A program made the translations under genes and the position numbers. From Immundisolibacterales bacterium (GTDB lineage: Bacteria > Pseudomonadota > Gammaproteobacteria > HK1): a stretch of DNA of 64,000 nt. The DNA lies in assembly GCA_026712715.1 (NCBI GenBank), contig JAPOPW010000018.1, positions 1-64,000 of the forward strand, given 5' to 3'. Below are positions 62,615 to 64,000 of this stretch, one piece after another (position 1 is the first letter of the stretch; each line of letters begins with the position of its first letter). The notes beneath the pieces were generated by a model. The model was not told the DNA's origin and searched no databases. It saw only the letters and a program-made list of their open reading frames with translations.

Positions 62615-63073
62615 ATGAGCCTGAACGAAGAGGTTGAAGTCCTGCGGCGGGTGCCGCTGTTTGCCCGGATCGATCCGGCGAAGCTCAAGCTGCTCGCGTT
62701 CACGAGCGAACGGCTCGTCTTTCCGGCCGGCTCGGAGCTCTTCCACCAGGGCGATGCGGGAGATGCGGCCTACATTCTCCTCGACGGGGAGGCGGACATC
62801 CTCGTCGATACCCCCGAGGGGGAGATCGTCGTCGCGAAGGCGGGCCGCCACGAGTTCGTGGGGGAGATCGCGATCCTCATCGACGTCCCGCGCACCGCTA
62901 CCGTGCGGGCGCGAAGCGAGCTCTCCACCCTGGTCGTCACCAAGGAGACGTTCCTCGGCATGGCGTCCGAGTTCCCCGACGTCGCCATCGAGATCATGCG
63001 CGAGCTCGCCCAGCGGCTCGCGGACACCACCGCGCAGCTCACCGCGGCGCGAGCGGCGGCCGCCGCGGGCTGA
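62615..63073 (+). CDS. stand-alone cyclic nucleotide-binding domain protein
   Basis: The 152-aa protein is a single cNMP-binding domain of the CRP type: a beta-roll from about 10 to 115 with the phosphate-binding cassette FVGEIAILIDVPRTATVRA. E84 and R93 are the residues that hold cyclic nucleotide ribose and phosphate (CRP E72 and R82). A C-terminal helix rich in Ala ends the protein; there is no DNA-binding domain, so it should act on a protein partner. GGAGAGG precedes ATG 62615. The adjacent ABC protein is the obvious candidate partner. Confidence 0.92.
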   Translation: MSLNEEVEVLRRVPLFARIDPAKLKLLAFTSERLVFPAGSELFHQGDAGDAAYILLDGEADILVDTPEGEIVVAKAGRHEFVGEIAILIDVPRTATVRARSELSTLVVTKETFLGMASEFPDVAIEIMRELAQRLADTTAQLTAARAAAAAG

Positions 63074-63233
63074 GCGGCCCTCCCGGCCCGGTCCCGGGCC
63101 GTCGCGCCGGTGTCCGGGCGGCGTGCGGACCCGGGGCAGGGTCTCGCCCGCCATCACGGCTGGATGGCCAGGGTGAGGCACGGGTCGTGCGTCCACGGAC
63201 GGCCGGGCTTCGCATGGGCGCCGGTCCGGTCCG

Positions 63234-63992
63234 TCAGGGCGAAGCGAGCGCGCGCTCGAGGGCCTCCTCGTGACCAAGGCCGAGGATCCAGGCCTCCTCG
63301 GTCTCGATGAGTCGGCGTTGCGAAGCGGTGAGAGACGCCGTGCCGCCGAACAGGGGCGCAAGACCGCCGCCCGCATCCAGCCGGGCGAAGGCCAGGGCAT
63401 TCACGCGCGCCTGGGCACAGTCGGAGATTTCGCCTTTTCGTGCGCGCGCATGGATCTCCCGCCTGAGCAACGAGGGATAGACCTCGGCGATCACCACGGC
63501 CGGCTCCTTCGGGGTCCGCAGGCCGGTTTGCAATGGCCAGATGGCGATCTGTCCGGCGATGCTCGAGTCCTCGATCAGGCGCTTGAGCGCGGGCAGACCG
63601 AGCAGGATCTGGGAGCCGACGGAGCCGGCATAGGCCAATTGCCATACGGTCTTCGCGCCCACGGCGAGTTGATCGGCGACGCGACGTTCCGGAGGGTGGC
63701 TTTCCCGCCCGGAGCGCGCTGACTTCTTTACCGGGATGGTCGGAAAGGACCAGCCGGCAGGACGGCCCCAGCAAGGGCCGAGCCCCGGATAGGCCGCGTT
63801 GATCTCCGCCGCGATCTCGTAGCGATTGTTCTCGTTGTCGGGCCCGTCATTCGTGCGCGCCGCCAGCCAATCCCACAGGGCAAGGGCCGAAGCCTCCCCG
63901 GTCAGGCGCCCGGCCACCCCTTCGGGATAGCCGAAGGGGAAATCGAATCCCACCAGCGCGCGCCGCCCGGCGTCAAGCTCGCCCTGGAGCAA
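63234..63992 (-). CDS. hypothetical protein with RNase-H-like (DUF429-type) features, N-terminus off window
   Basis: At least 252 residues are encoded and the frame continues through the right edge (reading VRLLQGELDAG), so the true start is outside. A VGFDFPFGYPEG segment resembles the IGIDAPLG-type strand of DUF429 proteins, and a later VIAEVYPSLLRREIHA segment resembles their EVYPAL block. No catalytic assignment is possible. It converges with the CNB gene across a 160-bp spacer. Confidence 0.6.
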   Translation of the reverse strand: MLQGELDAGRRALVGFDFPFGYPEGVAGRLTGEASALALWDWLAARTNDGPDNENNRYEIAAEINAAYPGLGPCWGRPAGWSFPTIPVKKSARSGRESHPPERRVADQLAVGAKTVWQLAYAGSVGSQILLGLPALKRLIEDSSIAGQIAIWPLQTGLRTPKEPAVVIAEVYPSLLRREIHARARKGEISDCAQARVNALAFARLDAGGGLAPLFGGTASLTASQRRLIETEEAWILGLGHEEALERALASP

Positions 63993-64000
63993 GCGGACGA

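Noticed and set aside
59860-62703. Open frame of over 900 codons on the minus strand opposite the ABC gene
   Set aside because: Low-complexity His/Arg/Glu-rich translation without domains, fully explained as antisense of the ABC and CNB genes.

Overview
This is a very GC-rich bacterial window with dense, strand-balanced coding, short gene spacings, many GTG starts, and canonical Shine-Dalgarno motifs (GAGGA, AGGAGG). The gene content points to a Pseudomonadota chromosome, most likely an alphaproteobacterium with a metabolism built on scavenging organic nitrogen: Opp/Dpp and Liv ABC importers, many amidases and nitrilase-type hydrolases, a hydantoinase B, DUF1028, and luciferase-like flavin enzymes. 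The taxon is inferred from gene families only; there is no rRNA or other marker gene. I see no tRNA, rRNA, CRISPR array, phage or insertion sequence, and no recognisable DNA-binding transcription regulator.

Layout. 250-5328: an M20 carbamoylase-type hydrolase, two luciferase-like monooxygenases and an Old Yellow Enzyme homologue. 5395-15477: a tightly coupled minus-strand MoxR/DUF58/Bat operon of seven genes joined by GTGA and ATGA overlaps, ending in a BatD-BatE-like fusion. 15839-19796: a MetE-like protein, a double cupin, a SnoaL-like protein and an AlkD-type DNA glycosylase. 20035-21802: an adenine/adenosine deaminase and an SRAP (YedK/HMCES) protein. 22385-23134: a two-metal HD-domain protein behind a good promoter and a long structured leader. 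23308-29114: a complete oppABCDF operon. 29509-32027: a glutamine-synthetase-like ligase and a MetX-like alpha/beta hydrolase. 32037-41071: a second peptide-type importer split over both strands (dppA, B, C and an amidase on minus; D and F on plus), followed by another amidase. 41396-42058: DUF1028. 42143-48398: a Liv-type importer operon carrying two SDR genes. 48737-55560: a nitrilase-family hydrolase, a third luciferase-like enzyme, hydantoinase B, a MATE exporter and an amidohydrolase.

55668-63073 is the most unusual stretch. It holds a membrane adenylate cyclase with a ferredoxin-like [2Fe-2S] domain, an alanine-racemase-fold protein that lacks key catalytic residues, a metallo-beta-lactamase-fold protein, a large ABC exporter-like protein whose ATPase motifs are degenerate and whose nucleotide-binding domain has expanded by internal repetition, and a stand-alone cyclic-nucleotide-binding protein. 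I read this as a candidate redox/cAMP signalling cassette acting on a membrane protein; that is inference from adjacency.

A second unusual signal is a dispersed, partly structured element found in the leader of the HD-domain gene (22136-22263) and again upstream of the ABC gene (59721-59844). Other oddities are a 76-bp tandem repeat, a long G/C palindrome, a duplicated stop-start junction, and two arrays of six hexanucleotides. The right edge (63234-64000) holds a gene that runs off the window.
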